A DNA stretch of 64,000 bases from assembly GCA_035275065.1 (NCBI GenBank), contig DATENM010000158.1, positions 62,001 to 126,000 on the forward strand. The letters run 5' to 3'. The DNA comes from Blastocatellia bacterium. GTDB taxonomy: Bacteria; Acidobacteriota; Blastocatellia; UBA7656. Below the pieces are notes generated by a model, which did not search any database, was not told the DNA's origin, and saw nothing but the letters and a program-made list of their open reading frames with translations. This document shows, one piece after another, positions 6,248-15,314 of the stretch (positions are counted from its first letter, which is position 1; each line of letters starts with the position of its first letter). Both the position numbers and the translations under genes were made by a program.

Positions 6248-7240
6248 TCAGGAGAAGCGGAGTAAGACCTTCATTGCTTTGCCGGTGCCGGCATGCGCAA
6301 AAGCGGCAAGGCCATCCGTGATGTCGAATTCTTGAGAAATCAAGGGCCGGACGTTAACGGCGCGCGCCGCCAATAGATCGAGCGCCGGTGCCAGCCTGCC
6401 GCAGCGCGAGCCGACGATCCGCAATTCATTGACGACCACCGGCGAAAGATTGGTCGCGGTCGGCCCGTGGTGTGTAGATTTCAATACGATAGTGCCGCGC
6501 GGACGCGCGAGCGCAATCGCCAGAGGCAGCCCGGTGGCCGAGCCGCTGGCTTCGATCACCAGATCAAAGCTTTGACTTAAGCCCCAGTCGGCAATCCAAC
6601 CCTGCGCATTTGCAGGGTCATCTGTGCCCCCAGTCAGCAACCGCCGCGCGTCGAGGCTTTCCAGCAGCGCGAGTTTCTCTTCATGCTTGCCCAAAACGGT
6701 CAGCGCGCACCCTGTTGGCGCAAGCACCTGGCAGATCAGTTGCGCCAGCTTTCCTTCTCCGATCACCGCGACGCGCGAGGTATTGACGACGCTGACTTGT
6801 TCGAGGATGCCTGCGGCAGCGGCTAGCGGCTCGACAAAGACCGCCTCTTCGTCGCCTATCGAGTCGGGAACCACGAGGAGGTTGCCTGCCGGGAGCGAAA
6901 GATAATCAGCGAACGCGCCGTCGCGGCCTTTGATGCCGAGCACCGTTCGTTCCGGGCAATGGCGCGAGTCGCCTGTGGCGCAGAGCGCACAGGCCCCACA
7001 GCCAGCATTGATTTCGCCGACGACCCGCCGGCCAATTTGCGCTTTGTCCGGTGATTCGACAACCCGGCCCACGAATTCATGGCCGAGGGTTCCGTGATAG
7101 CCGGCGTACCCTTTGACGATCTCAAGATCGGTGTTGCAGATTCCCGCCCGCAGCACTTGCACGAGCGCTTCGCCCGGACGCACGGGCAGCGGCGCATCCT
7201 CAACGAAACGCAGTCTGCCGTCGAAGCGCAATGCTCTCAT
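6248..7240 (-). CDS. Zinc-dependent alcohol dehydrogenase-like protein (MDR family)
   Basis: Medium-chain dehydrogenase/reductases oxidise alcohols or polyols with NAD(P). Catalytic zinc ligands are visible: ICNTD (Cys near residue 34), GHEF (His-Glu near 53-54) and an acidic VEPLA later. The structural zinc loop is complete with four cysteines (CGACALCATGDSRHC, around residues 80-94). The nucleotide-binding strand VAVIGEGKLAQL has GxGxxA instead of GxGxxG. Length (330) is normal. The start overlaps the stop of the BNR-repeat gene (TGATG), so the two are translationally coupled. The true substrate is unknown. Confidence 0.9.
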   Translation of the reverse strand: MRALRFDGRLRFVEDAPLPVRPGEALVQVLRAGICNTDLEIVKGYAGYHGTLGHEFVGRVVESPDKAQIGRRVVGEINAGCGACALCATGDSRHCPERTVLGIKGRDGAFADYLSLPAGNLLVVPDSIGDEEAVFVEPLAAAAGILEQVSVVNTSRVAVIGEGKLAQLICQVLAPTGCALTVLGKHEEKLALLESLDARRLLTGGTDDPANAQGWIADWGLSQSFDLVIEASGSATGLPLAIALARPRGTIVLKSTHHGPTATNLSPVVVNELRIVGSRCGRLAPALDLLAARAVNVRPLISQEFDITDGLAAFAHAGTGKAMKVLLRFS

Positions 7241-9444
7241 CAGGGCCTCGTGAATACATACCGATTGGAAGCCCGCCCGCTGCCTGAGGGACTCTCGACA
7301 GTCACAATCACTGTGTCGCCTGACCTGAGTTTTTTGCGGAGCTTCTTGCGGGTCGCGGTTATCTCGTTGAAGGTGCCGTCCCCCTGACGCTGCCCTGAAA
7401 AGGTAACGACCGGTAAATCCATTTCGTTCCCATCCAGGCTCATTGCCACCGAAACATTGTTTTCGCTGAAGCCTGAGCCGGTAATCTTCAGCACCTCGCT
7501 ACCTTTAGCGGCAGGTGGGAATTCGACCGCCGTGATGGTTGGATAGCCGACACGCAAATTCAACGTGCCGCCGCTTCCCTTCCCGGTGATTTCGATTAAG
7601 TAAGTGGTTCCCGCACTCGCCTGAAAAGTGAGCAACGCGCGGCTCTTTGCAGTGGCGGCGTTGGCAAAGTCATCATTGCAAGCCACGGCGGTCATTGCGC
7701 CGCATGAGCCCGTGTAGACGCTAACAACCGTGTCATAATCGCTGCCACTCGTATCAACTCCGAGGATGGTATTCGCCGTCGGCGTCAGCGAGTACCAGAC
7801 TGAAGCCATACCCTGGCCGCCGGCGCAGGTCGCCGGGTCGTCAGCCGAGATCGTCGCCGCGCGCGTATCCATTTGGTCCTGGAATGGCACAGAGGGAATG
7901 ACGCGAGGTGTCGCGCAATTATTATTGGTCGAATCGCCGCCGCCACCGCCGCCGCCGCCTCCTCCTCCGCCACCACCGCCAGTTGGTTCAAACGTCACGC
8001 TGCCGTAAAAGATCTCCTGTGCGCCGCGCCGTGTGTCGGCCCACATCAGATTCGCTTTGCCGTTCAAGGCGTCGAGCGCGATGTAATCTCCAAGTCCGAT
8101 CAAGCTGGCGCTGCCGGCTTGTACGACACTGCTCTGAATCGTCGCGTCGAAGCCCGCGGAGCTGACACGTAGATTCTCGGCGAAGCTCTCGCCGCCGTCG
8201 GTTGAGCGCGCCAGGTAAACGTCGAGCGTATTGCCCGCCGGGTCATTACGGCGATCATAAAAAGCGACTTCAACCTGGCCGTTAGCCGGGTCTATGCTTA
8301 ATCGAGGAAAGAATTGGTCTGCGCCCGCGCCGTCGTTATTGACTCTGACCACGTTCAGCGGATGCCCCATGTTCGGGTGGTCGCCATTCGGCGGCGGCAT
8401 CCGCGCGATCAAGACGTCTGCGTCAATGTGGTTGCGCGCCTCGGCCCATGCGACATAAATCATGCCGCGATTGGCGCCATTGCTGCGGTCTACGTCAATC
8501 ACCGGGTAGCTATTCATGCGCCTGACCGGGCGGATAATCAGAGACGCGTTCGGGTCCGAGAGCGACCCGACATAGTCATAAATGTAAGCATCGGTCTTTG
8601 GCGCGGCGGCTGGCGGCAGAAAGGTTTCTCCACCATCGAGCGACTCGTTGAAGTAGATGCGCTTCGGGTCGCCGATACCTTCCCACACCGCATACAGCTC
8701 GCCACTCGGCCCCGTGGTGACCGAGGGGCTGCGCATGTCGCCGTTGTGGCTGATCGTCTTAGGCGCAGAGAATCCGGCGTCGCCGGGGCGCAAGTGATTC
8801 GTCAACACGACGGTGCGATCCGGTTCGACGCTAACCCAGACGACATAGACGGTATTCTTAAAGCGACTCGTCGCCGTTGTATCAACCGCAAGGTGCGGCT
8901 GTTTCGCGAGCTTCGGCGCAGTCCCGCTGCCGATGTCTATTGCAACCGGCACGGGAGATGTGAAGGTGTGCCCATTATCGGAGGATTTGAAGACGTAAAT
9001 GCCGGTGTCAAAACTGGAGTTGTCTAACATCAAGACGCAAAGGTAAAACGTGCCATTGAGGTCTGAAGCGATTGAGGCGCTAGCGGCACGGCTCCAGTTC
9101 TTCTGCGGGGTTTCAAGCGGCAGCACGCTTGTCCCCCAGGTGTGCCCACTATCCGATGAATAGTAATAAGCAACGCGCGCGTTGCCATTCCCCGATGCGC
9201 CGCCTTCGACCCATTTTGACGCGCCAACGATCACTTGCGGATTCGTGCGGCTGACGGCGATTGCCGGCTCATCGCGCGGGTCGGCCTGCATACTGCTGAT
9301 GACTGGCGCGTCGGTGACCGTCGGCGCGCTCTGCGCTTGCGCCGGTGGAGTCACCAACATCGAATGAACCGCCATGCCCACCGCCAGGATGGCCATTACC
9401 AGATGGATGAATTCAGAGACGATCTCTTTTCTACTATGAACCAT
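7240..9444 (-). CDS. Exported BNR/sialidase-fold repeat protein with Gly linker and C-terminal Ig-like domain
   Basis: A signal sequence (hydrophobic LVMAILAVGMAVHSML, cleavage near AQA) is followed by a beta-propeller of BNR-like repeats (SSDSGHTWG, SSDNGHTFT, SLDGGETFLPP, STDGGESFAEN) up to about residue 490. Then come 15 consecutive glycines, a PPC-like beta domain (SVWYSLTPTANTILGVDTSG) and an IPT/TIG-like domain at the end (ITAVEFPPAAKGSEVLKITGSGF). No sialidase catalytic residues can be claimed. The start at 9444 follows AGGAGAAGC; an upstream extension without signal-peptide logic was dropped. It is the first gene of a pair with the MDR dehydrogenase, a coupling that is hard to explain functionally. 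Confidence 0.85.
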   Translation of the reverse strand: MVHSRKEIVSEFIHLVMAILAVGMAVHSMLVTPPAQAQSAPTVTDAPVISSMQADPRDEPAIAVSRTNPQVIVGASKWVEGGASGNGNARVAYYYSSDSGHTWGTSVLPLETPQKNWSRAASASIASDLNGTFYLCVLMLDNSSFDTGIYVFKSSDNGHTFTSPVPVAIDIGSGTAPKLAKQPHLAVDTTATSRFKNTVYVVWVSVEPDRTVVLTNHLRPGDAGFSAPKTISHNGDMRSPSVTTGPSGELYAVWEGIGDPKRIYFNESLDGGETFLPPAAAPKTDAYIYDYVGSLSDPNASLIIRPVRRMNSYPVIDVDRSNGANRGMIYVAWAEARNHIDADVLIARMPPPNGDHPNMGHPLNVVRVNNDGAGADQFFPRLSIDPANGQVEVAFYDRRNDPAGNTLDVYLARSTDGGESFAENLRVSSAGFDATIQSSVVQAGSASLIGLGDYIALDALNGKANLMWADTRRGAQEIFYGSVTFEPTGGGGGGGGGGGGGGGDSTNNNCATPRVIPSVPFQDQMDTRAATISADDPATCAGGQGMASVWYSLTPTANTILGVDTSGSDYDTVVSVYTGSCGAMTAVACNDDFANAATAKSRALLTFQASAGTTYLIEITGKGSGGTLNLRVGYPTITAVEFPPAAKGSEVLKITGSGFSENNVSVAMSLDGNEMDLPVVTFSGQRQGDGTFNEITATRKKLRKKLRSGDTVIVTVESPSGSGRASNRYVFTRP
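7936..7980 (-). repeat. Triplet tract encoding 15 glycines
   Basis: Fifteen consecutive Gly codons (GGC, GGT, GGA mixed on the minus strand) form a G/C triplet microsatellite inside the BNR-repeat gene. It encodes a flexible linker between the propeller and the C-terminal beta domains. The mixed codons suggest selection for glycine and not pure slippage. Confidence 0.85.
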
Positions 9445-9593
9445 GCTTCTCCTGTATGTTCGCTCGCCGCCGGTGCGGCCAAAAAATTCTTTCACACCCG
9501 CTAGCGACAAGCAAGCCGCGCATCGCCTCAACTTTTCAAAGTCGGCGCCAGCCCGCTATACTGGCTGATTAAGCGGACCAACGGAGAAGGCAA

Positions 9594-11003
9594 TTGACAC
9601 TCAAGCACTACCACCTGATCGGCATCTGCGGGACGGCGATGGCTTCTTTAGCCGGGATGCTCGTCGCCCAGGGACACAAAGTCACGGGCTCTGACGCAAA
9701 CGTTTACCCACCCATGTCGCTTGAGCTTCAACGGCTCGGCATCCCCGTGGCCGAAGGCTACAGGCAAGAGAACCTCCGCGAACGGCCCGACATCGTCGTC
9801 GTCGGCAATGCCATTTCACGAGGCAACCCGGAAGTCGAGTTCGTGTTGAACGAGAAGCTGGCCTACACTTCGATGGCCTCGGTCGTGAAGGAGAATTTCA
9901 TTCGCGGCCATCATTCAGTCGTGGTCGCGGGAACGCACGGCAAAACGACGACGACATCGCTGATGGCCTGGGCGATGGAATGCGCCGGCGCTAACCCTTC
10001 CTTTCTGATTGGCGGCGTCGCCGAGAATTTCCAGTCCTCATTCCGCATCACCGACAGCGATTACTTCGTCATTGAAGGCGACGAATACGACACCGCCTAC
10101 TTCGACAAAGGTCCGAAGTTTATGCACTACCTGCCGGACACGGTGATTCTCAACAATGTCGAATTCGACCACGCGGACATCTACCGCGACCTCGACGCCG
10201 TGAAGTGGGCCTTCAGCCGCCTGGTCAATCTGATTCCGCAACGCGGCGCGCTCGTCGCCGGCTGGGATTCACCGGCTGTGCGCGAGCTTGCACGGAACGC
10301 CTTCTGTCCGGTGATCAGTTTCGGCACGGAAGCGGGCGCGAGTTGGCGAGCGACGGAAATTGATTTATCCGGCGAGATGACCCGTTTCAAAGTCAGCGTC
10401 GAGGGCGCGGAACTGGGTCACTATCGCACGCCGCTGGCAGGTCTTTTCAACGTGCGCAATTGCCTCGCGGTGATCGCTACGTGCGAAACGCTTGGGCTAG
10501 ACCGTCAGGCGGTCACCGCTGCAATGGCCGAGTTCAAGAGCGTCAAGCGCCGCATGCAGATGCGCGGCGTTGCGCGCGGCGTCACGGTGATTGATGATTT
10601 TGCGCATCATCCGACGGCAGTAATGGAAACGCTCAAAGCGGCGCGCGCCAAGTATCCCGGTCACCGCTTGATCGCCTTATTCGAGCCGCGTTCTTACACC
10701 GCGCAGATGAAGGATTTCCAACAATCCTTTGAAGACGGTCTGCGGGAAGCTGACATGATTATCATCGCCGGCTTATTCCATCCCGAACGCTACGCGGAGT
10801 CGTCGGCCATCTCTCCCGATGAAATGATTGATAACCTGAGGCGCAGCGGGCGCGAGGCTGAATTCATCCCCTCGGCGGACGACATTGTCGCCCACCTTTC
10901 GCCAAAGCTGAGAGAGGGAGATGTGGTTGTGGCGATGTCGAACGGCTCGTTCGGCGGCGTTCACGACAAACTTCTAAGGGCGTTGAGCGGTCAGGGCTCG
11001 TAA
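9594..11003 (+). CDS. mpl: UDP-N-acetylmuramate:L-Ala-gamma-D-Glu-meso-DAP ligase
   Basis: Mpl attaches recycled murein tripeptide to UDP-MurNAc, in the cytoplasm. The Mur ligase layout is clear: N-terminal Rossmann part (HYHLIGICGTAMASLAGML), ATP loop GTHGKTTTTSL near residue 115, central EGDEYDTAYFD near 160-170 typical of Mpl versus MurC, HADIYRDLD, and a C-terminal domain with DDFAHHPTAV near 335 and FEPRSYTAQM near 363. Length (469) is normal. It starts with TTG after GGAGAAGGCAA. TATACT near 9557 may be its -10 box. Presence of Mpl argues for a meso-DAP wall and Gram-negative type recycling. Confidence 0.93.
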   Translation: MTLKHYHLIGICGTAMASLAGMLVAQGHKVTGSDANVYPPMSLELQRLGIPVAEGYRQENLRERPDIVVVGNAISRGNPEVEFVLNEKLAYTSMASVVKENFIRGHHSVVVAGTHGKTTTTSLMAWAMECAGANPSFLIGGVAENFQSSFRITDSDYFVIEGDEYDTAYFDKGPKFMHYLPDTVILNNVEFDHADIYRDLDAVKWAFSRLVNLIPQRGALVAGWDSPAVRELARNAFCPVISFGTEAGASWRATEIDLSGEMTRFKVSVEGAELGHYRTPLAGLFNVRNCLAVIATCETLGLDRQAVTAAMAEFKSVKRRMQMRGVARGVTVIDDFAHHPTAVMETLKAARAKYPGHRLIALFEPRSYTAQMKDFQQSFEDGLREADMIIIAGLFHPERYAESSAISPDEMIDNLRRSGREAEFIPSADDIVAHLSPKLREGDVVVAMSNGSFGGVHDKLLRALSGQGS

Positions 11004-11044
11004 GGCGTGCGAGTGGCCAGTCTGTAGATCGTCCGGCTTCACTC
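11004..11044. repeat. Short intergenic element shared with 26.7 kb
   Basis: Between mpl and the convergent DUF1232 gene lies GAGTGgcc...CACTC enclosing TCTGTAGATCGTCCGGCTTC. Nearly the same core (TCTATAGATCATCCGGCTTC, 18 of 20) occurs at about 26733-26752 inside another inverted repeat. Both are intergenic and may belong to one repeat family. Confidence 0.45.
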
Positions 11045-11473
11045 TCAGACTTCTTTAGCAGCCGTCGGGTCGGTGACGACGTGCAGGCGGCCCTTCACCT
11101 CGATCCTGCCGTGTAAGGCGTTACGCATGCGCTCAGGCATGAAATAGGCCGCGATGTTGGCGATGTTCTCGACCAGTTGTTTGATGTCTACGCCGCCCTT
11201 CCAGTGCTCAAGCACAACCTTTCGGTCGGCCCGGTTGAGCAGGCGCAAGAGCGAAATCGCAATCAGGTAAGAATCATCTACCATGCCGACAAACGGCACG
11301 AAATCAGGAATCACGTCAATCGGCACGATCACGTACATGATGACGCCGGCAAGGATCGCCTTGTCGGCCCGCGAGACCCGCGGGTCTCTGAGCAGGTCGT
11401 AAAGCAACTTCATCAGGTTGGGCACGAACAGCAGCAGTTCGCGCAGCTTCTTCTTCTCTTTCTTATCTGACAT
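11045..11473 (-). CDS. DUF1232 (YkvA-like) membrane protein
   Basis: The DUF1232 core is at residues 38-75: SRADKAILAGVIMYVIVPIDVIPDFVPFVGMVDDSYLI, with the signature PxDxIPD and the following VGxxDD. One amphipathic or membrane helix precedes the signature. The N-terminus is Lys-rich and the C-terminal 60 residues are without known domain. The molecular role of this family is not established. The gene is monocistronic and convergent with mpl. Confidence 0.85.
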   Translation of the reverse strand: MSDKKEKKKLRELLLFVPNLMKLLYDLLRDPRVSRADKAILAGVIMYVIVPIDVIPDFVPFVGMVDDSYLIAISLLRLLNRADRKVVLEHWKGGVDIKQLVENIANIAAYFMPERMRNALHGRIEVKGRLHVVTDPTAAKEV

Positions 11474-11624
11474 AGCCTATCCGTCTTGCCTCCGTCACAT
11501 GGTCTGCATTGTAGAAGGTGAGATGCAGGGCGTCAATTTTTCGCGCGCAAGCGGCTGAAACTTTTTGAAGTTTTTGGGCTTTGACGGCGGAACGGTCGAG
11601 GCGAGCCAAATAGACGGGAAGGCA

Positions 11625-11650
11625 GCGGCTGTCTATTGAGAGACAGCCGC
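11625..11650 (-). terminator. Hairpin downstream of the 11663 gene
   Basis: GCGGCTGTCT (11625-11634) and AGACAGCCGC (11641-11650) form a perfect 10-bp stem with a 6-nt loop, beginning 13 nt after the stop codon. No long T-run follows, so termination strength is uncertain. Confidence 0.5.
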
Positions 11651-11662
11651 CACCGGGGGGTT

Positions 11663-12430
11663 CTACAATTCGCTCTTTTCGGCTGATTCGTTAATACGCT
11701 CGGTTGCGAATGACCATGCCGAACGTATTTGTTTCAACTTTTCGGGCGTCAAGGCCTTGCGAAATGCGCAGGTCGAAGTCGCAGGAAGCGCCGGGAAATC
11801 GGGCGTCTTCACTTTGAGCATCACCTTGAATTCTTTCGGCGCATTTCGCATCGCCTCGCCAAGCGTAAAGCGGTAATTCGCCACTTCTCGCTCGTAAGTG
11901 CGCACGACTTCTCGGCTCACCGGCACGCCGACTCTTGCCGTTTCCAGGGCTTTCGGCGCAACGGCGGCAGCGCCTTCAATCGGCATGATAAAACTCGACG
12001 CGACCGATGCAGGCACCGTGAGGCGCGGCGCAGGTCGAACTCGCTTTGTGCAACGGGCAGTGGGCGATTCAACGATTGAATTCGTCTCGACTGAATCCGT
12101 CGCGGCGACACGATCATCACGGCTCACTGAGGCGGCGTCGTTCAACTCAACGTCAGGCATCACAGCCGAGGCGAAAAGGCTGGCCGTAAAGGGCTCGACT
12201 TCGTCACGCCGAGGTTCTTCGGTCATCAGGTTGAGGGCCAGAAGTTCCGCGGCGCTCGCCGGTTGATAGCTGTCCGTGAAGATGCCGGCGACGTGGCGCC
12301 ACGCATCAACGCCCGCCGAAAGATCAATCGAGATGCCGATGGCTTTCAGTGACAGCGGAGTTAACAACAGGCTCGCGAACAGAAAAGCCATCGCGATGGT
12401 TGCGCTCTGTTTTTTCGCTACGTTCTGCAT
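11663..12430 (-). CDS. Hypothetical exported or membrane-anchored protein
   Basis: A hydrophobic segment at the start (IAMAFLFASLLLTPLSLKAI) is a signal peptide or anchor. The middle is Ala/Val/Ser/Asp-rich and without pattern. The last 90 residues are more ordered (REVVRTYEREVANYRFTLGEAMRNAPKEFKVMLKVKTPDFP) and include single cysteines. No domain is recognised. GAGGGCGG precedes the ATG at 12430; other starts at 12442 (ATG) and 12445 (TTG) are possible. It lies between the DUF1232 gene and ruvB, all on the minus strand, but a terminator separates it from ruvB. Confidence 0.6.
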   Translation of the reverse strand: MQNVAKKQSATIAMAFLFASLLLTPLSLKAIGISIDLSAGVDAWRHVAGIFTDSYQPASAAELLALNLMTEEPRRDEVEPFTASLFASAVMPDVELNDAASVSRDDRVAATDSVETNSIVESPTARCTKRVRPAPRLTVPASVASSFIMPIEGAAAVAPKALETARVGVPVSREVVRTYEREVANYRFTLGEAMRNAPKEFKVMLKVKTPDFPALPATSTCAFRKALTPEKLKQIRSAWSFATERINESAEKSEL

Positions 12431-12445
12431 AACCGCCCTCATCAA

Positions 12446-12648
12446 TCATCCGACCCGCCTGTTGCTGCTTACTCCTTTGTAAACAACGAAGACCGGCGGC
12501 AGTTCATTTTTTTCTCAGCACCTTGAGAGCCACCTGTCTCACCGGTTCATGGTGTACGTGACCAGTCTACCTCAAAGGTTGCAAGAAAGTTTTTCCAAAT
12601 TGTAAAAACCTGTAATTTTATACGCGCCACACTGCTTTTTCGGGTGCA
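12446..12648. other. Intergenic region upstream of the 12430 gene
   Basis: This AT-richer stretch should hold the promoter of the hypothetical gene on the minus strand. TTGCAA (about 12578-12583) is the best -35 candidate but no good -10 box is seen at the right distance. No gene is recognised. Confidence 0.35.
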
Positions 12649-12685
12649 AGAAAAAAGCAGCGCAAGCTTGAGTCTTGCGCTGCTT
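12649..12685 (-). terminator. Intrinsic terminator of ruvB
   Basis: On the minus strand AAGCAGCGCAAG (12674-12685) pairs with CTTGCGCTGCTT (12655-12666) around a 7-nt loop and is followed by a T-run (12649-12656 are A on the plus strand). It starts about 48 nt past the ruvB stop. Confidence 0.85.
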
Positions 12686-12733
12686 GAATTGTGACTGCGC
12701 CGACGCCGGCATGGCGCGGAGCGGGGCTGCGGC

Positions 12734-13792
12734 TCAATGTGCCGGCTCATCCTCGCCAAATAAGGTGTTCTGTTCAGGGCGACGCCCGCCAACAAGGTAA
12801 GGCAAGCCGAAATGTTCATACGCCAGGCGCATCGCCATGCGCCCGCGCGGCGTGCGGTTGAGGAAGCCGATCTGGATCAGGTAAGGCTCATAAATCTCTT
12901 CGATGGCGTCCTTTTCTTCATTGATCGATGCGGAGATCGTTCCTAACCCGACCGGGCCGCCATCGAATTTATCGATGATCGTCAGCAACAGCTTACGGTC
13001 AACTTCATCAAGGCCGTAGGTGTCGACGTCCATGCGGTTGAGTGCGTCAGCAGCAACCTCGTCTGTGATGCGCCCATCGTAGAGGACTTCGGCCATATCG
13101 CGGACGCGGCGCAGCAGGCGGTTGGCAATGCGTGGGGTGCCGCGCGAGCGCCGGGCAATCTCGCGGGCGCCGCTCGGCTCGACTTGCACGCCGAGGATTT
13201 CAGCCGAGCGCTTAACAATCACTTCGAGGTCTTCGACGAGATAAAAGTCGAGATGCAAAGGGATGCCGAAGCGCCCCCGCAGCGGCGCGGTGATCAAACC
13301 GGCACGGGTCGTCGCGCCGACCAGAGTGAACTGCGGGAGGTCGAGCTTGATCGAGCGCGCCGACGGCCCCTGCCCGATAATGATGTCGAGCTGATAATCC
13401 TCCATCGCCGGGTAGAGGACTTCTTCAATCGCGGGATTCAGGCGATGAATCTCGTCTATGAAAAGTACGTCGCCTTCCTGCAAGTTAGTCAGCAGCGCCG
13501 CCAGGTCGCCGGCCTTTTCAATGACCGGCCCGGCAGTCGTCTTGATATCGTTGCCCATCTCGTTGGCGATGATATGAGCGAGCGTCGTTTTCCCGACACC
13601 GGGCGCGCCATACAACAGAACGTGGTCGAGCGCCTGGCCGCGCTTGCGGGCCGCTTTGATAAAGATGTCGAGGTTGCCTTTGGCCTTACTCTGGCCGATG
13701 TACTCGCGCAGCCACTTGGGGCGCAGGCTCAGCTCAAATTGCGTTTCATCATCGCCAGAGGTGGCGGGCGAGATGATGCGGTCTTCGGACAT
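12734..13792 (-). CDS. ruvB: Holliday junction branch migration helicase RuvB
   Basis: RuvB is the AAA+ motor that drives Holliday junctions together with RuvA. Visible: LRPKWLREYIGQ near residue 23, Walker A GAPGVGKTT near 60, Walker B FIDEIHRL near 110, sensor 1 GATTRAG near 160, arginine-finger region PLRGRFG near 172, and the C-terminal winged helix with DVDTYGLDEVDRKLL and LIQIGFLNRTPRGR. Length 352 is normal. The start at 13792 is preceded by CGGAG; an upstream ATG-less extension was dropped. ruvA and ruvC are not adjacent. Confidence 0.97.
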   Translation of the reverse strand: MSEDRIISPATSGDDETQFELSLRPKWLREYIGQSKAKGNLDIFIKAARKRGQALDHVLLYGAPGVGKTTLAHIIANEMGNDIKTTAGPVIEKAGDLAALLTNLQEGDVLFIDEIHRLNPAIEEVLYPAMEDYQLDIIIGQGPSARSIKLDLPQFTLVGATTRAGLITAPLRGRFGIPLHLDFYLVEDLEVIVKRSAEILGVQVEPSGAREIARRSRGTPRIANRLLRRVRDMAEVLYDGRITDEVAADALNRMDVDTYGLDEVDRKLLLTIIDKFDGGPVGLGTISASINEEKDAIEEIYEPYLIQIGFLNRTPRGRMAMRLAYEHFGLPYLVGGRRPEQNTLFGEDEPAH

Positions 13793-13985
13793 TGCATAGA
13801 CTCCGTGTGAAGATGTCGGGGTTTCTGATCTACAGTTTACCACAAATTGTGGCCGTGCCGAAAAGCCTCACAAAATTTAGTGGCTGAAGCCCGCGCCCCG
13901 TCAGTATAATCAAAAGGCGCACGGCAATTTATTCGGTTTGCATGATCATTAATTTATCCGGCGCCTTTGCTCGCGCCGATTTTTC

Positions 13986-15308
13986 ATGGCCAGATTTCTA
14001 CACATTGCAGACATTCACCTCGGCATCAAGCGTTACAATCTGCCGGATCGTACCGGCGACTTCTTTCGCGCCTGGTGCGACGTCATCGAACACCACGCGC
14101 TGGCGCGCCGGGTTGATTTTGTCCTCATCGCCGGCGATTTTTTTGATCGCCGCAATGTTGATCCGCAAGCCGCTAACCACGCGATGTACATGCTGCGACA
14201 GCTCGGCGAAGCGCGCATTCCGGTCATCGTTATCGAAGGCAACCACGATCAGCATGAATCAACGACGCGCTTTTCGTGGCTGCGCAGCTTTTCGCAATGG
14301 CGCTATATCAAGCTCCTGGAGCCGGTTTGGCGTGACAACGGCGCGCATATGCAGGCGTGGGACGAAGATGAGGCAACCGGCAGCTACGTCGATATTGCCG
14401 GGGCGCGGGTCTTCGGGTCGAATTGGTATGGCTCGACCGTCGGCGCGGCGCTGCCGCTGTTGGGCGAGGCGGCCAGACGGAATCGCCGCCCCGAAGCCAC
14501 CAACATCATGCTCTTGCATTCGGACATCGAAGGCCAGTTGAACCGTCCCGTGCAACACGCGGTTTCGATCTCGAAGCTCGTGGCCATGCGCGACGCGGTC
14601 GATTACCTGGCGCTCGGCCACACCCACAAGCATTTTGAGATTGAGAACTGGGCCTTCAATCCCGGCTCGCTCGAAGCGTGCAGCGTCGAAGAGGCGGATG
14701 TTGAGCGCGGCGCGCTGCTGGTCGAAGCCGATGGCCCGATGATCAAGACAGAGTTTTTGCGCGCCGGCGAGGATTACTTCCAGCGCCCTTTCAAACGAAT
14801 TGAACACCGGATTAGCGGCAGCGAAGACCCGGAGACGATCCGCGCCGAAATCCTCGACACCCTGCGCCGCGAGATTACCACGACTGGCGAAGTCGAAGAC
14901 GAGCAGAAGCCGATCATTGAGCTGTCTCTGCGCGGATCGTTAGCCTTCAAGAATTCGCTGTTGCAGCTTAACAAGCTGAAAGAACAGGCCATCGAAGAGC
15001 TGCGCCCGCTCGGACTGATCATCAATAATAAAACCATTCCCAAGCAGTTGGCTGTGGCAATGGACCTGGCGAAAGATGCGCCGCGTGGCGAGCGCGAGTT
15101 GCGGGTCATCGAAGACTTGATCAAACCCGATCCGCGTTTTGCCGGCCGCGCCGCGGAGATTGCCGCGCTGGTCATCGAAGCCAAGCGCATGGCTTTAGAG
15201 GATGAGCCCGCCGAACGCATCCTGGCGCTCATCGAAGACAAGCTCTTCGGCCATCATGAGCAAGAAGCTGTCGCGGAGGAAGCCATGCGTGCCGAAGGCG
15301 GCGATTAA
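13986..15308 (+). CDS. SbcD/Mre11-like DNA repair metallophosphoesterase
   Basis: The calcineurin-like nuclease motifs are complete in the N-terminal part: IADIHLG (residues 7-13), GDFFDR near 50, GNHDQHE near 85 and LGHTHKHFE near 210. The C-terminal 190 residues are helical with many Glu and Arg, resembling the DNA-binding cap of YhaO/SbcD proteins. Such enzymes are Mn-dependent exonucleases acting on DNA ends. The usual SMC-like ATPase partner (SbcC/YhaN) is not next to it. Instead a gene of unknown function follows after 6 nt, probably in one operon. Confidence 0.85.
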   Translation: MARFLHIADIHLGIKRYNLPDRTGDFFRAWCDVIEHHALARRVDFVLIAGDFFDRRNVDPQAANHAMYMLRQLGEARIPVIVIEGNHDQHESTTRFSWLRSFSQWRYIKLLEPVWRDNGAHMQAWDEDEATGSYVDIAGARVFGSNWYGSTVGAALPLLGEAARRNRRPEATNIMLLHSDIEGQLNRPVQHAVSISKLVAMRDAVDYLALGHTHKHFEIENWAFNPGSLEACSVEEADVERGALLVEADGPMIKTEFLRAGEDYFQRPFKRIEHRISGSEDPETIRAEILDTLRREITTTGEVEDEQKPIIELSLRGSLAFKNSLLQLNKLKEQAIEELRPLGLIINNKTIPKQLAVAMDLAKDAPRGERELRVIEDLIKPDPRFAGRAAEIAALVIEAKRMALEDEPAERILALIEDKLFGHHEQEAVAEEAMRAEGGD

Positions 15309-15314
15309 AAACCG

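Noticed and set aside
8314..9027. 237-codon plus-strand frame
   Set aside because: Antisense of the BNR-repeat gene; Arg/His-rich and without any domain.
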